Origin: Cryobacterium psychrotolerans
Lineage (GTDB): Bacteria > Actinomycetota > Actinomycetes > Actinomycetales > Microbacteriaceae
Reading direction: 5' to 3'
Length of the DNA stretch: 64,000 nucleotides
Assembly (NCBI RefSeq): GCF_900101115.1
Contig: NZ_FNFU01000008.1
Span: 1-64,000, forward strand
Translations under genes and position numbers: made by a program
Part shown: positions 9,601-17,132 of the stretch, piece by piece
Layout of the letters: every line of letters starts with the position of its first letter
Position numbering within the stretch: position 1 is the stretch's first letter
The notes under the pieces: model-generated
Told to the model about the DNA's origin: nothing
The model's input: only the letters and a program-made list of their open reading frames with translations
The model's database searches: none

Positions 9601-10254
9601 GACCCCGGCAAGAACAGCTCGACGCTGCACCTGCGCGGCCTCGAGGAGCGCGTGACCGACGTGATCGAGGCGTCGCAGTCGGTGCTCGACTACGCCGACT
9701 TCGACGTGCTGCGCCGGTCTGCGCTCAGCGACGCGCTGGCCTGGCGGGAAGAGTTCGGAGCCGTGAAGGATGCCTCCGGCCTGGTCCTGGAACGCAACGT
9801 CTTCCGCTACCTGCCGCTGCCCGTCACGGTGCGCCTCACCGACAGCGGCACCCTCTCCGACCTGCTGCGCGTGATCAGCGCCGCGGTGCTGTCGAACTCG
9901 CGGTTCGTCGTGTCCACGGCCGTCCCGGTGCCGGCCGGCGTGCGCGGCGTTCTCGACGCCCGCGAGGTGCCGGTGACCGTCGAAAGCGACGCCGAGTGGC
10001 TGGAACGCGCGGCCGCCGGCGGCATCAGCACGAGCCGGGTTCGCCTGATCGGCGGAGACCCGCGAACGGGCGCCGCCGCCGAGGCATCCGCCCTCGCGCT
10101 GGCGCTCGCCGGCAGCCCCGACGCGGCCGTCTACGCGCACCAGGTCACCCAGGCCGGCCGCGTGGAACTGCTGCCGTTCCTCCGCGAGCAGGCGATTTCA
10201 ATCACCGCGCACCGCTTCGGCAACCCGAGCACGCTCTCCGACGGCGTGATCTAG
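6682..10254 (+). CDS. putA: bifunctional proline dehydrogenase / L-glutamate gamma-semialdehyde dehydrogenase
   Basis: 1190 residues. The N-terminal half is the proline dehydrogenase barrel (NLDMEEYRDLDLT, RVVKGANLAMEQ, then a VAGHNLFDLAYA strand). The second half is an aldehyde dehydrogenase with catalytic Glu near 746 (ETSGKN) and Cys near 780 (GHAGQKCSAAS). A final domain of about 200 residues follows. Together they oxidise proline to pyrroline-5-carboxylate, then glutamate. There is no N-terminal ribbon-helix-helix, so it is not self-regulating like the E. coli trifunctional PutA; the divergent LysR probably does that job. The start is GTG at 6682, with an in-frame ATG at 6688. Confidence 0.95.
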   Translation: MTMTNPLIPNVEKDLSVEVVALVQKWLAESATIPADVSAERLAGVLKDPNGLDFTVGFVDGVMRPEDKMVAGYSLQKVAKKAPAFLPWYMRGAIGVGGVLGPVLPWVVVPAARKVLREMVGHLVIDATPAKLGPAIAHLTESGNRLNINLLGESVLGEKEALRRLEGTRTLLQRPDVDYVSIKVSSIASQLSMWSFDEAVTRVVERLTPLYELAAASPTPKFINLDMEEYRDLDLTIAVFERILDQPQVRTLEAGIVLQAYLPDALGALQGLTEWAKARRAAGGAPIKVRVVKGANLAMEQVDAVVHDWPVATYGTKQDTDTNYKRLLDWALTPENTDAVRIGVAGHNLFDLAYAHILSTRRGVQDQVEFEMLLGMATSQADAVKKDVGRLLLYTPVVNPAEFDVAISYLIRRLEENASQENFMSAVFELTSTPALFAREKERFLASLRAQDAVVPEPNRSQDRSQATPLESAAPAALAADAADETDAHLTAAVLGLTRGSAGVPSGFHNAADTDPSLPANRAWGRSILARVEGSTLGVDTIAAARVDDAGVLDGIIESVARAGAAWGQKTGAERAEVLHRAGVALEARRDRLIEVMAAETGKTIAEGDPEISEAIDFAHYYAERAKDLDRVQGAIFVPSKLTVVTPPWNFPVAISAGGVLSALAAGSGVIIKPARLAQRSGAVMVEALWEAGVPRELLALVDLADRTLGTQLIAHPSVDRVILTGGYETAQLFRTFRSDLPMLAETSGKNAIIVTPSADLDLAAADVIKSAFGHAGQKCSAASLVILVGSVARSERFISQLVDAATSLRVGLPADPVTQMGPIIEPAEGKLLHALTTLGAEEKWLVEPRQLDDSGRLWTPGIRTGVAPGSYFHLTEFFGPVLGVMHARNLAEAIRFQNAVDYGLTSGLHSLDADELAEWLDTIEAGNLYVNRGITGAIVQRQPFGGWKRSAVGAGTKAGGPNYLFGLGGWVTDPGKNSSTLHLRGLEERVTDVIEASQSVLDYADFDVLRRSALSDALAWREEFGAVKDASGLVLERNVFRYLPLPVTVRLTDSGTLSDLLRVISAAVLSNSRFVVSTAVPVPAGVRGVLDAREVPVTVESDAEWLERAAAGGISTSRVRLIGGDPRTGAAAEASALALALAGSPDAAVYAHQVTQAGRVELLPFLREQAISITAHRFGNPSTLSDGVI

Positions 10255-10285
10255 CCGGCGCGCCACGCTGCGGGGCGCTGCGGGG

Positions 10286-10651
10286 TTACCGAGCGAGGGC
10301 GGCCGCCACGAGCGCCAGCGCCTCCGCCGGGTCGACGCCGAGCCCGGTGACCCGGTCGGCGTAGGCGATGGCGGCGAGCTGCGCCTGGCGGTGGGTGGCG
10401 TCCCCGGTCGCTGCGACGAACGATCCGTTCCGGCCGCGCGTTTCGATGACCTCGTCGCGCTCGAGCGCGCGGTAGGCGCGGGCGACCGTGTTCGTGGCCA
10501 GGCCGAGGTCCGCGGCCAGGGCGCGAACCGGCGGCAGCCGGGTGCCGGCGGCGAGTTCACCGGAGCGTACGGCCTCAATGAGCTGCACGCGGAGCTGCTC
10601 GAACGGCGGCGTGGCCGACGTCGAGTCGATTGTGAGGAATGACAGTGGCAC
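10286..10651 (-). CDS. short GntR-family regulator (YtrA-like)
   Basis: About 121 residues: a GntR winged helix (PPFEQLRVQLIEAVRSGELAAGTRLPPVRALAADLGLATNTVARAYRALE) and only a short C-terminal helical tail, the YtrA subfamily build. I chose GTG at 10651 because AGGGAGAG lies about 6 bases upstream; a longer frame reaches 10711. YtrA-type regulators usually control ABC transporters or envelope genes, but none is adjacent. It faces putA tail to tail, 31 bases apart. Confidence 0.82.
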   Translation of the reverse strand: MPLSFLTIDSTSATPPFEQLRVQLIEAVRSGELAAGTRLPPVRALAADLGLATNTVARAYRALERDEVIETRGRNGSFVAATGDATHRQAQLAAIAYADRVTGLGVDPAEALALVAAALAR

Positions 10652-10736
10652 GGCTTGCTCTCCCTGGGGGCTGCGTCTGGCCAGTGTGGCAACTCGGAGT
10701 GCCGGGCGCAACCGCGGCCGACCCCAGCGAGCCTCG

Positions 10737-11174
10737 CTACTCGGCGGCGCGGTGGATCAGGCGGGAGAGCACGATCGAGCTGCGGGTGTGGTCGACGTTG
10801 GGGGCCAGCCGCACCTTCTCCAGGGCCGCTTCGAGTCCTGAAATGTCGCGGGCCCGGATGTGCACCATCGCGTCGGCGCTGCCGGTGACGGTTCCGGCAT
10901 CCACGACCTCGGGCACACCGGAGAGGATCCGCAGCAGTTCGTCGGGTGCCACGGTCCCGCGGCAGAACAGCTCGACGTAGGCCTCCGTGCTCATGCCGTC
11001 GATGGCGGGATCGACCTGGATCGTGAAGCCGCGGATGACCCCGTCGGCCACGAGCCGGTCCACCCGGCGCTTCACCGCGGAGGCGGACAACCCGACGACG
11101 GAACCGATGTCCCCGTAGCCGGTGCGCGCATTCTGGCGCAGGAGATCGAGGATGCTGCGGTCGAGGTTGTCCAT
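10737..11174 (-). CDS. Lrp/AsnC-family transcriptional regulator
   Basis: 145 residues: an AsnC-type helix-turn-helix at residues 1-50 (LDRSILDLLRQNARTGYGDIGSVVGLSASAVKRRVDRLVADGVI) and a RAM ligand-binding domain after it. It is divergent from the amidinohydrolase/ornithine aminotransferase operon with 123 bases between. A perfect small palindrome (GATTAC-GCA-GTAATC) lies 39 bases from its start. Lrp/AsnC regulators next to such enzymes usually sense arginine or ornithine; that ligand is an inference here. Confidence 0.9.
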   Translation of the reverse strand: MDNLDRSILDLLRQNARTGYGDIGSVVGLSASAVKRRVDRLVADGVIRGFTIQVDPAIDGMSTEAYVELFCRGTVAPDELLRILSGVPEVVDAGTVTGSADAMVHIRARDISGLEAALEKVRLAPNVDHTRSSIVLSRLIHRAAE

Positions 11175-11212
11175 CCCGCGAGTCTAGGCGAAATCGTTGC
11201 GCGGACCGCGCA

Positions 11213-11227
11213 GATTACGCAGTAATC
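11213..11227. promoter_or_regulatory. candidate Lrp/AsnC operator
   Basis: GATTACGCAGTAATC is a perfect inverted repeat with 6-base arms. It lies in the divergent region between the Lrp/AsnC gene and the first amidinohydrolase gene. A further GATT...AATC pair follows at 11236-11247, as expected for multi-site Lrp binding. Confidence 0.5.
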
Positions 11228-11297
11228 CCGCGCTCGATTGCGGGAATCACCGGATAGCTGCGTGGAAAACTGAACCCACCACGACAAAGGAGATCCG

Positions 11298-12206
11298 TTG
11301 GCGAGAATGCTGCTGGACACCGCTCTGCCCACGATCGCTCCGACGCCCACGATCGCTCCCGCGCCCACGCCCGAGGCGGCGCCCACGCGCACGGCGAGCC
11401 CGCGCAGCTACCTGATGTGCCGCCCGGAATACTTCACGGTCAGCTACGCCATCAACCCGTTCATGAACCCCGACGCCCCGACGGACACGGCCCGCGCCCT
11501 TCGTCAGTGGGACGCACTCGTGGGCGTCTACCGCGGCCTCGGCCACGAGGTAGCGTTCCTCGGCCCGGTCCCCGGGCTCGTCGACATGGTCTTCGCCGCC
11601 AACGGAGGCTTCACCGTCGACGGCCGGGCCTACGTGGCGAGCTTCGCCCACCCGGAGCGGCGGGCGGAGGCGGACTCCTTCCGCGCCTGGTTCGCCGCGC
11701 ACGGTTTCGAGACGCACGAGCCGGCATCCGTCAATGAGGGCGAAGGCGACTTCGCGTTCGCCGGCGGCGTGATCCTGGCCGGCCACGGCTTCCGTTCGAG
11801 CGCGGAGAGCCACACCGAACTCGCGCGCGTCTTCGGCCGTGAGGTGCTCAGCCTGCGCCTCGTCGACGAGCGCTTCTACCACCTCGACGTCGCCCTCACG
11901 GTCCTGGATTCCGAGGCGATCGACGGCCCGGCACGGATCGCCTACCTGCCGAGCGCGTTCGACGAGGCCGGCCGGGCGCTGCTCGCCGACCGCTTCCCCG
12001 ACTCGATCCTCGTCTCCGAGGAGGAGGCCGCGATCCTCGCGCTCAATTCGGTGTCCGACGGGCGCAACGTGGTCGTCGCCCAGGACGCGCACGACTACAT
12101 CGCGGCCCTCGCCGCCGCCGGGTACACCCCGGTTCCGGTCGACCTGTCCGAGCTCCTCAAGAGCGGCGGCGGAGTGAAGTGCGTGTCCCAGGAACTGCGC
12201 CGCTGA
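11298..12206 (+). CDS. amidinotransferase-superfamily hydrolase (DDAH/arginine dihydrolase-like), first copy
   Basis: 302 residues of the dimethylargininase/arginine deiminase superfamily. Expected active-site residues are His195 (RFYHLD), Cys295 (GGGVKC) and acidic residues in VNEGEGDF near 147-152. In the VDMVFAANGG motif, Asn102 stands where deiminases and dimethylargininases carry Asp. This is a feature I associate with cyanobacterial arginine dihydrolases that make ornithine directly. The start is TTG at 11298, chosen because AAGGAGATCC precedes it exactly as it precedes the paralogue's ATG. A Pro/Thr/Ala-rich tail of about 30 residues precedes the domain. First gene of an operon ending in ornithine aminotransferase. 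Confidence 0.85.
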   Translation: MARMLLDTALPTIAPTPTIAPAPTPEAAPTRTASPRSYLMCRPEYFTVSYAINPFMNPDAPTDTARALRQWDALVGVYRGLGHEVAFLGPVPGLVDMVFAANGGFTVDGRAYVASFAHPERRAEADSFRAWFAAHGFETHEPASVNEGEGDFAFAGGVILAGHGFRSSAESHTELARVFGREVLSLRLVDERFYHLDVALTVLDSEAIDGPARIAYLPSAFDEAGRALLADRFPDSILVSEEEAAILALNSVSDGRNVVVAQDAHDYIAALAAAGYTPVPVDLSELLKSGGGVKCVSQELRR

Positions 12207-12244
12207 CCTGCTGCGCGCCGTGAATCGTGCGCAGGGGGCGGGAA

Positions 12245-12275
12245 GCACGCTGATTTCGTGCGCGAATTAGCGTGC
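12245..12275. promoter_or_regulatory. imperfect palindrome between the two amidinohydrolase genes
   Basis: GCACGCT and AGCGTGC arms enclose an AT-richer core (GATTTCG...CGAATTA), in the 220-base gap between the paralogues. The GATT/AAT(T) spacing recalls the site upstream of the first copy, so a second Lrp-controlled promoter for the downstream pair is possible. Confidence 0.4.
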
Positions 12276-12426
12276 ACCATTGATTCCGGCTGTGTGAGAC
12301 TTGAGGCGGCGTCCCGCGCGGGATCGTGAACCGATCGCGCCGGGCTCTCGTGAGCGACTTGGTCCGCCATCCACCCCACGCACCGACCCCCGGGTACCGG
12401 GCCGGAGCGCAGAGCAAGGAGATCCC

Positions 12427-13272
12427 ATGTCGACCAATCTCGAGGAACTCGTGACGCCGGACGTTCCAGTGCGCACGGCCGTCAAGCGCACCGTCCTCAT
12501 GTGCAAGCCCGACTACTTCACCGTGGTCTACCGGATCAACCCGTGGATGGACCCGGCGCTGCCGACCGACACGTCCCTCGCGGTGGCCCAGTGGCAGACC
12601 CTGTACGACACCTACCTCGGCCTCGGCTACGACGTGCACCTGATCGACCCGATCGACGGCCTGCCCGACATGGTCTACGCGGCCAACGGCGGTTTCGTCA
12701 TCGACAACATCGCCTACGGCGCCCGGTTCACCTACCCGCAGCGCCAGCCGGAGGGTCCGGCGTACATGGACTGGTTCCGCGCCAACGGATTCGACGTGCG
12801 CGATCCCGCCGAGGTCAACGAGGGCGAGGGCGACTTCCTGCTCGTCGGCGACGTCATGCTGGCCGGCACGGGCTTCCGCAGCGCGTCGAACAGCCACGAG
12901 GAGATCGCCGGCATCTACGGCCGCACGGTGATCACGCTCACGCTGGTCAACCCGAACTTCTACCACCTCGACACCGCGATCGCCGTGCTCGACGACACCA
13001 ACATCGCCTACCTGCCGAGCGCCTTCGACGAGGCCAGCCTGGCGATCCTGCGCGAGCGCTTTCCGGATGCCATCATCGCGACCGAAGCGGACGCCGCCAT
13101 CCTCGGCCTCAACTCCTACTCCGACGGCTACAACGTGGTCATCGCCTCGCGCGCGAAGGATTTCGAACGCGAGCTGCGCGCCCGCGGCTACAACCCGATC
13201 GGCGTCGACCTGTCCGAGCTGCTGCTCGGCGGCGGCGGCGTCAAGTGCTGCACCCTGGAACTCCGACGATGA
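12427..13272 (+). CDS. amidinotransferase-superfamily hydrolase (DDAH/arginine dihydrolase-like), second copy
   Basis: 281 residues, clearly paralogous to the preceding gene along its whole length, without the proline-rich N-terminus. Predicted catalytic residues are His180 (NFYHLD) and Cys274 (GGGVKC), with NEGEGD at 131-136. Asn87 in PDMVYAANGG again replaces the usual Asp. The start ATG at 12427 follows AAGGAGATCCC; the frame is open further upstream but lacks a ribosome site there. The stop overlaps a possible ATG of rocD (ATGA), linking it tightly to ornithine metabolism. An alternative annotation is dimethylargininase, which would give citrulline and leave rocD without an obvious substrate. 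Confidence 0.87.
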   Translation: MSTNLEELVTPDVPVRTAVKRTVLMCKPDYFTVVYRINPWMDPALPTDTSLAVAQWQTLYDTYLGLGYDVHLIDPIDGLPDMVYAANGGFVIDNIAYGARFTYPQRQPEGPAYMDWFRANGFDVRDPAEVNEGEGDFLLVGDVMLAGTGFRSASNSHEEIAGIYGRTVITLTLVNPNFYHLDTAIAVLDDTNIAYLPSAFDEASLAILRERFPDAIIATEADAAILGLNSYSDGYNVVIASRAKDFERELRARGYNPIGVDLSELLLGGGGVKCCTLELRR

Positions 13273-13283
13273 GCGAGGAAACA

Positions 13284-14543
13284 ATGACCCACACCACCCA
13301 CGCCGCGCCGAGCCTGACCACCACGCCCCGCCAGGCCCAGGCCATCGCGCTCGAGAACGAGCACGCCGCCCACAACTACCACCCGCTGCCCGTTGTCGTG
13401 GCATCCGGTGAGGGTGCCTGGGTGACCGACATCGACGGCCGACGCTACCTCGACTGCCTCGCCGCCTACTCGGCCGTGAACTTCGGCCACTCCAACCCGG
13501 TGCTGCTGGATGCCGCGCGCGCGCAGCTCGGACGGATCACGCTCACCAGCCGCGCCTTCCACAACGACCAGTTCGGCCCGTTCGTCACCGCCCTGGCGAA
13601 GCTCTCGGGCAAGGACATGGTCCTGCCGATGAACACGGGCGCCGAGGCGGTCGAATCCGCCGTCAAGGTCGCCCGCGCCTGGGGCTACCGGGTGAAGGGC
13701 GTCGCGCCCCTGCAGGCGAACATCATCGTCGCCGGCGGCAACTTCCACGGCCGCACGACCACGATCATCAGCTTCTCGGATGACGAGTCGGCTAGGGCGG
13801 ACTTCGGGCCGTTCACGCCCGGGTTCCGCACGGTTCCCTACGGTGACGTGGAGGCGCTCGAGGCCATGATCGACGCGAACACCGTCGCCGTGCTGATCGA
13901 GCCGATCCAGGGCGAGGCCGGCATCGTCGTGCCGCCGGCCGGCTACCTGCCCACCGTGCGCGAGATCACGAGCCGCCAGAACGTGCTGTTCATCGCCGAC
14001 GAGATCCAGTCCGGCCTCGGCCGCACCGGTTCGACGTTCGCCTGCGACCTGGTCGGGGTCGTGCCTGACCTCTACCTGCTCGGCAAGGCCCTCGGCGGCG
14101 GCATCGTGCCGGTGTCCGCGGTGGTCGGAAACAGCGACATCCTCGGCGTGCTGAAGCCCGGCGAGCACGGCTCGACCTTCGGCGGCAACCCGCTGGCGGC
14201 GGCCGTCGGCCTCGCCGTGGTGACGATGCTGGAGACCGGCGAATTCCAGCAGCGCGCCCGCGAACTCGGCGAGCACCTGCACGCCGGGCTGACGAGGCTG
14301 ATCGGACACGGCGTCCTCGCGGTGCGCGGCGCGGGCCTCTGGGCCGGCATCGACATCGACCCGGAGCTCGCGTCCGGGCGTGCGGTGAGCGAGGCGCTCC
14401 TGGCCCGCGGCGTGCTCGCGAAGGACACGCACGGCTCGACCATCCGTCTGGCGCCGCCCCTCGTCGTGTCGGCCGAAGACATCGACTGGCTCGTCGAGCA
14501 GCTGGCCGGCGTGCTCGAGGAACTCGCGAGCCCCGCCGCCTGA
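13284..14543 (+). CDS. rocD: ornithine aminotransferase
   Basis: 419 residues of the class III PLP aminotransferases with the ornithine-aminotransferase pattern (LAAYSAVNFGHSNP, NTGAEAVESAVKVARAW, GNFHGRTTTIISFS, ADEIQSGLGRTG) and PLP lysine 268 in LLGKALGGG. It converts ornithine and 2-oxoglutarate to glutamate semialdehyde and glutamate. The product cyclises to pyrroline-5-carboxylate, which PutA, a few genes away, can oxidise. ATG at 13284 has GAGGAA just upstream; the in-frame ATG at 13269 overlaps the previous stop and is an alternative giving 5 more residues. Confidence 0.92.
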   Translation: MTHTTHAAPSLTTTPRQAQAIALENEHAAHNYHPLPVVVASGEGAWVTDIDGRRYLDCLAAYSAVNFGHSNPVLLDAARAQLGRITLTSRAFHNDQFGPFVTALAKLSGKDMVLPMNTGAEAVESAVKVARAWGYRVKGVAPLQANIIVAGGNFHGRTTTIISFSDDESARADFGPFTPGFRTVPYGDVEALEAMIDANTVAVLIEPIQGEAGIVVPPAGYLPTVREITSRQNVLFIADEIQSGLGRTGSTFACDLVGVVPDLYLLGKALGGGIVPVSAVVGNSDILGVLKPGEHGSTFGGNPLAAAVGLAVVTMLETGEFQQRARELGEHLHAGLTRLIGHGVLAVRGAGLWAGIDIDPELASGRAVSEALLARGVLAKDTHGSTIRLAPPLVVSAEDIDWLVEQLAGVLEELASPAA

Positions 14544-14593
14544 TCGCACCTCGCCGCGTTTCGGCGCGGTCGTTCAACGCCGACCGTGACCGT

Positions 14594-14635
14594 TGCGGTC
14601 GAGTTTGCCCGGCACGACCGGGCAACTCGACCGCA
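14594..14635. repeat. intergenic palindrome C (5' edge of a gene remnant)
   Basis: TGCGGTCGAGTTTGCCCGG at 14594-14612 is the inverted copy of 14618-14635, apart from one missing base, with a 5-base loop. It lies 50 bases after rocD and directly abuts the remnant of an F420-type oxidoreductase. Confidence 0.8.
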
Positions 14636-14640
14636 CGGCC

Positions 14641-14883
14641 CTGAATGCGCGGATCGATGACGGCGCGGCCGAGGCGGGGCGGGATCCCCGGTCGATCAGG
14701 CGGCTGCTCAACGTGGGCGGGGCGTTCACCCCGAGCGCCGAGGGACTGCTGCGCGGGCCGCCCGGCCGGTGGGCCGAGGATCTCGCGTCGATGACGCTCG
14801 AGCACGGGATGAGCGAGTACATCCTGGCCACGGATGACGCCGCGACCATCCAGCGCTTCGCGGCCGAGGTGGCCCCCCGCGGC
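14641..14883 (+). pseudogene. C-terminal remnant of an LLM-class (F420-dependent) oxidoreductase
   Basis: About 80 codons (LNARIDDGAAEAGRDPRSIRRLLNVGG, GPPGRWAEDLASM, SEYILATDDAATIQRFAAEVAPR) match the C-terminal end of luciferase-like F420 oxidoreductases. No N-terminal part or start precedes it: the frame runs straight into palindrome C upstream and into palindrome D downstream. It is a decayed fragment, probably left after a deletion. A full-length gene of the same family is at 23347-24270, but the two are not close copies as far as can be judged by eye. Confidence 0.7.
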
Positions 14884-14887
14884 CAAT

Positions 14888-14982
14888 CAACGGCGCCGAG
14901 TGTCGCCGAATCTACCGAGTCGACCCGTTGTATCGGCGACACTCGGCAGATTCGGCGATTCTGGGCGCAGCCAACGGCGCCG
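14888..14982. repeat. palindrome D flanked by 11-bp direct repeats
   Basis: Arms GCCGAGTGTCGCC (14895-14907) and its inverse (14935-14947) are overlapped by a second pair, TCGCCGAATCT and AGATTCGGCGA (14948-14958). The whole is bracketed by direct repeats CAACGGCGCCG at 14888-14898 and 14972-14982. Direct repeats of this length around a palindrome look like a target duplication. It lies between the remnant and the stop of the lactate dehydrogenase gene. Confidence 0.72.
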
Positions 14983-14983
14983 T

Positions 14984-16249
14984 CTAGAGAACCACGGATG
15001 CCGGGGCGGGCGCCTCGGCCGCGATCCGGCTGAGCCGGGTCAGCTGCGTCACGTGCCCGGGCTCGAGCTCCTCGAGCGAGTTCACGCCGAGCAGGCGCAT
15101 CGTGCGCGACACCTGCTCGGAGAGGATCGCGATCGCCCGGTCGACGCCGGCCTCCCCGCCGGCCATCAGGCCGTACAGGTACGCGCGCCCGACCAGCGTG
15201 AAACGCGCGCCGAGGGCGACGGATGCGACGACATCCGCTCCGCTCATGATCCCGGTGTCGAGGTGCACCTCCATCTCGGAGCCGACCTCGCGCACGACCT
15301 GCGGCAGGAGGTGGAACGGGATCGGGGCGCGGTCGAGCTGGCGTCCGCCGTGGTTGGAGAGGATGATGCCGTCCACGCCGAGGTCGACCAGCCGCTTCGC
15401 GTCGGCCACGGTCTGCACGCCCTTGACGACGATCTTGCCGGGCCATTGCGCCTTGATCCAGGCGAGGTCCTCAAACGTCACGGTCGGGTCGAACATGGTG
15501 TCGAGCAGGTCGGCGACGGTGCCGCTCCAGCGGTCCAGGCTGGCGAAGGCGAGCGGTTCGGTCGTGAGGAAGTTGATCCACCACTCCGGGCGGGGCAGCG
15601 CGTTCAGCACCGTGCCCGCGGTCAGCGCCGGCGGGATCGAGAAGCCGTTGCGCTTGTCGCGCAGGCGCGCGCCGGCGACCGGCACGTCCACGGTCACGAG
15701 GAGGGTGTCGAAGCCGGCCTTCGCGGCCCGGTCGACGAGGGCCATCGAGCGGTCGCGGTCCTTCCACATGTACAGCTGGAACCAGTTGCGCCCGTCGGGG
15801 TTCGCGGCCTTGACGTCTTCGATCGAGGTCGTCCCCATCGTCGACAGCGAGAACGGGATGCCGGCCCTGGCCGCCGCGTGGGCGCCCGCGGTCTCACCCT
15901 CGGTCTGCATCATCCGGGTAAAGCCGGTCGGGGCGATGCCGAACGGCTGGGCGACGGGCGCGCCGAGCACGTCCCAGCCGGTGTTCACCGTCGACACGTC
16001 GCGCAGGATCGACGGGTTGAACTCGATGTCCTCGAAGGCCTGGCGCGCCCGGCCGAGCGAGAGTTCCGCCTCGGCGGCGCCATCCGTGTAGTCGAACGCG
16101 GCCCGGGGGGTGCGCTTCTTGGCGATGTCGCGCAGGTCGTAGATGGTGAGCGCGGCGTCGAGGCGGCGCTTCTTCGCGTTCAGCTCCGGCGTCTTGAACT
16201 GCATCAGCGGGGCGAGATCCTGAATCTTCGGGATGCGTCGTTGAACCAT
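14984..16249 (-). CDS. lldD: FMN-dependent alpha-hydroxy-acid dehydrogenase, probable L-lactate dehydrogenase
   Basis: 421 residues, full length for LldD-type enzymes. The FMN/active-site motif SNHGGRQLD has catalytic His near residue 300. Other family segments are present ([83 protein letters not shown]). It would oxidise L-lactate to pyruvate and pass electrons to the quinone pool at the membrane. The GntR gene lies 28 bases upstream on the same strand and carries a TGGT-N3-ACCA operator, as lactate regulators do. Glycolate or mandelate oxidase activity cannot be excluded. Confidence 0.9.
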   Translation of the reverse strand: MVQRRIPKIQDLAPLMQFKTPELNAKKRRLDAALTIYDLRDIAKKRTPRAAFDYTDGAAEAELSLGRARQAFEDIEFNPSILRDVSTVNTGWDVLGAPVAQPFGIAPTGFTRMMQTEGETAGAHAAARAGIPFSLSTMGTTSIEDVKAANPDGRNWFQLYMWKDRDRSMALVDRAAKAGFDTLLVTVDVPVAGARLRDKRNGFSIPPALTAGTVLNALPRPEWWINFLTTEPLAFASLDRWSGTVADLLDTMFDPTVTFEDLAWIKAQWPGKIVVKGVQTVADAKRLVDLGVDGIILSNHGGRQLDRAPIPFHLLPQVVREVGSEMEVHLDTGIMSGADVVASVALGARFTLVGRAYLYGLMAGGEAGVDRAIAILSEQVSRTMRLLGVNSLEELEPGHVTQLTRLSRIAAEAPAPASVVL

Positions 16250-16277
16250 CGAGTGCCTTCTTCCTGTTGGGCCTGGG

Positions 16278-16982
16278 TTAGGTGAGGTGGGTTTCGGCGT
16301 AGTAGCCGGAGATGTGGGATTGCACGGCCAGGCGTGCGGCCTCCGCGTCGGTGGAGGCGACGGCCGCGAGGATGGCGCGGTGCTCGAGCATGAGGCGGGC
16401 GGATGTTGCGGGCCAGGAGACGAGGCCGGGAACGCCGGCGCGCGCGTAGCCTTCGATGGCGCTCCGCAGGCCGGCCATCATCGCCGTGACGACCTGGTTG
16501 CCGGACGCCTCGGCCAGCGACACGTGGAACTGTGCGTCGAGGGCCAGGAACTCGGCCTCGGTCAACTCCCGGGACTCCATCGCGCGAAGCAGCGCCTCCG
16601 ACCCGGCGAGGTCGGGCCGATTCGGCGCCCCGGCCAGCTCGGTCACGACCGAGGCCTCGAGCACGAGACGGGTCTTCACGACGTCGGCGACCGGGAATCC
16701 CCGGGCGGCCATCTGCAACCGCATCAGGGCCGACATGCCGCCGCCGGGGAGGGCGACGATGATCGCGCCGGCGGAGGGGCCGGAGCCGGTCGCCGTGCGG
16801 ATCAGCCCGAGAACCTCGAGCACGCGGATCGCCTCGCGCACGCTGGACCGGCCCACGCCCAGCTCCACGGCCAGGGCGCGCTCGCCGGGCAGGCGGTCGC
16901 CCGGGCGGAGGCGGCCTTCGAGCAGGTCAGTCTCGATGTGGGCGAGCACGGTCTCCCAGGCGCGGCGGTCGTCGTCGGGCAC
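16278..16982 (-). CDS. FadR/GntR-family regulator, probable lactate-responsive LldR
   Basis: 234 residues from a GTG at 16982, preceded by a strong GAGGAGG. An N-terminal GntR winged helix ([50 protein letters not shown]) is followed by an all-helical FadR C-terminal domain (FCD) with metal-ligand candidates in [18 protein letters not shown]. It is the first gene of a two-gene operon with the lactate dehydrogenase, so it likely represses its own operon through the palindrome at 17019-17031. The start is favoured over ATG codons further upstream because those overlap the operator. Confidence 0.88.
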   Translation of the reverse strand: MPDDDRRAWETVLAHIETDLLEGRLRPGDRLPGERALAVELGVGRSSVREAIRVLEVLGLIRTATGSGPSAGAIIVALPGGGMSALMRLQMAARGFPVADVVKTRLVLEASVVTELAGAPNRPDLAGSEALLRAMESRELTEAEFLALDAQFHVSLAEASGNQVVTAMMAGLRSAIEGYARAGVPGLVSWPATSARLMLEHRAILAAVASTDAEAARLAVQSHISGYYAETHLT

Positions 16983-17018
16983 GATGGTCCTCCTCGACCT
17001 GGGGTGATGCTCACTGGT

Positions 17019-17031
17019 GTGGTCTGACCAC
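17019..17031. promoter_or_regulatory. GntR/FadR-type operator
   Basis: GTGGTCTGACCAC contains the TGGT-N3-ACCA core recognised by PdhR/LldR-type FadR-family regulators. It lies 37 bases upstream of the regulator's GTG and would overlap the promoter of the regulator-lactate dehydrogenase operon. Confidence 0.7.
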
Positions 17032-17068
17032 AGTACATGACTCACTCCGCGCTCGCACCGTCTGGCTC

Positions 17069-17121
17069 AGTTGCGGAGAAGGTACCTTCGTTGGGGGATT
17101 GAAGGCACTTTCTCCGCAACT
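17069..17121. repeat. long intergenic palindrome, family B copy 2
   Basis: Arms at 17069-17089 and 17101-17121 (21 bases, two mismatches) with an 11-base loop. The sequence is nearly identical to copy 1 at 3292-3344, including the AGTTGCGGA outer ends. It lies just downstream of the hydroxyacid dehydrogenase stop. Confidence 0.85.
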
Positions 17122-17132
17122 CAATCTGAAAA

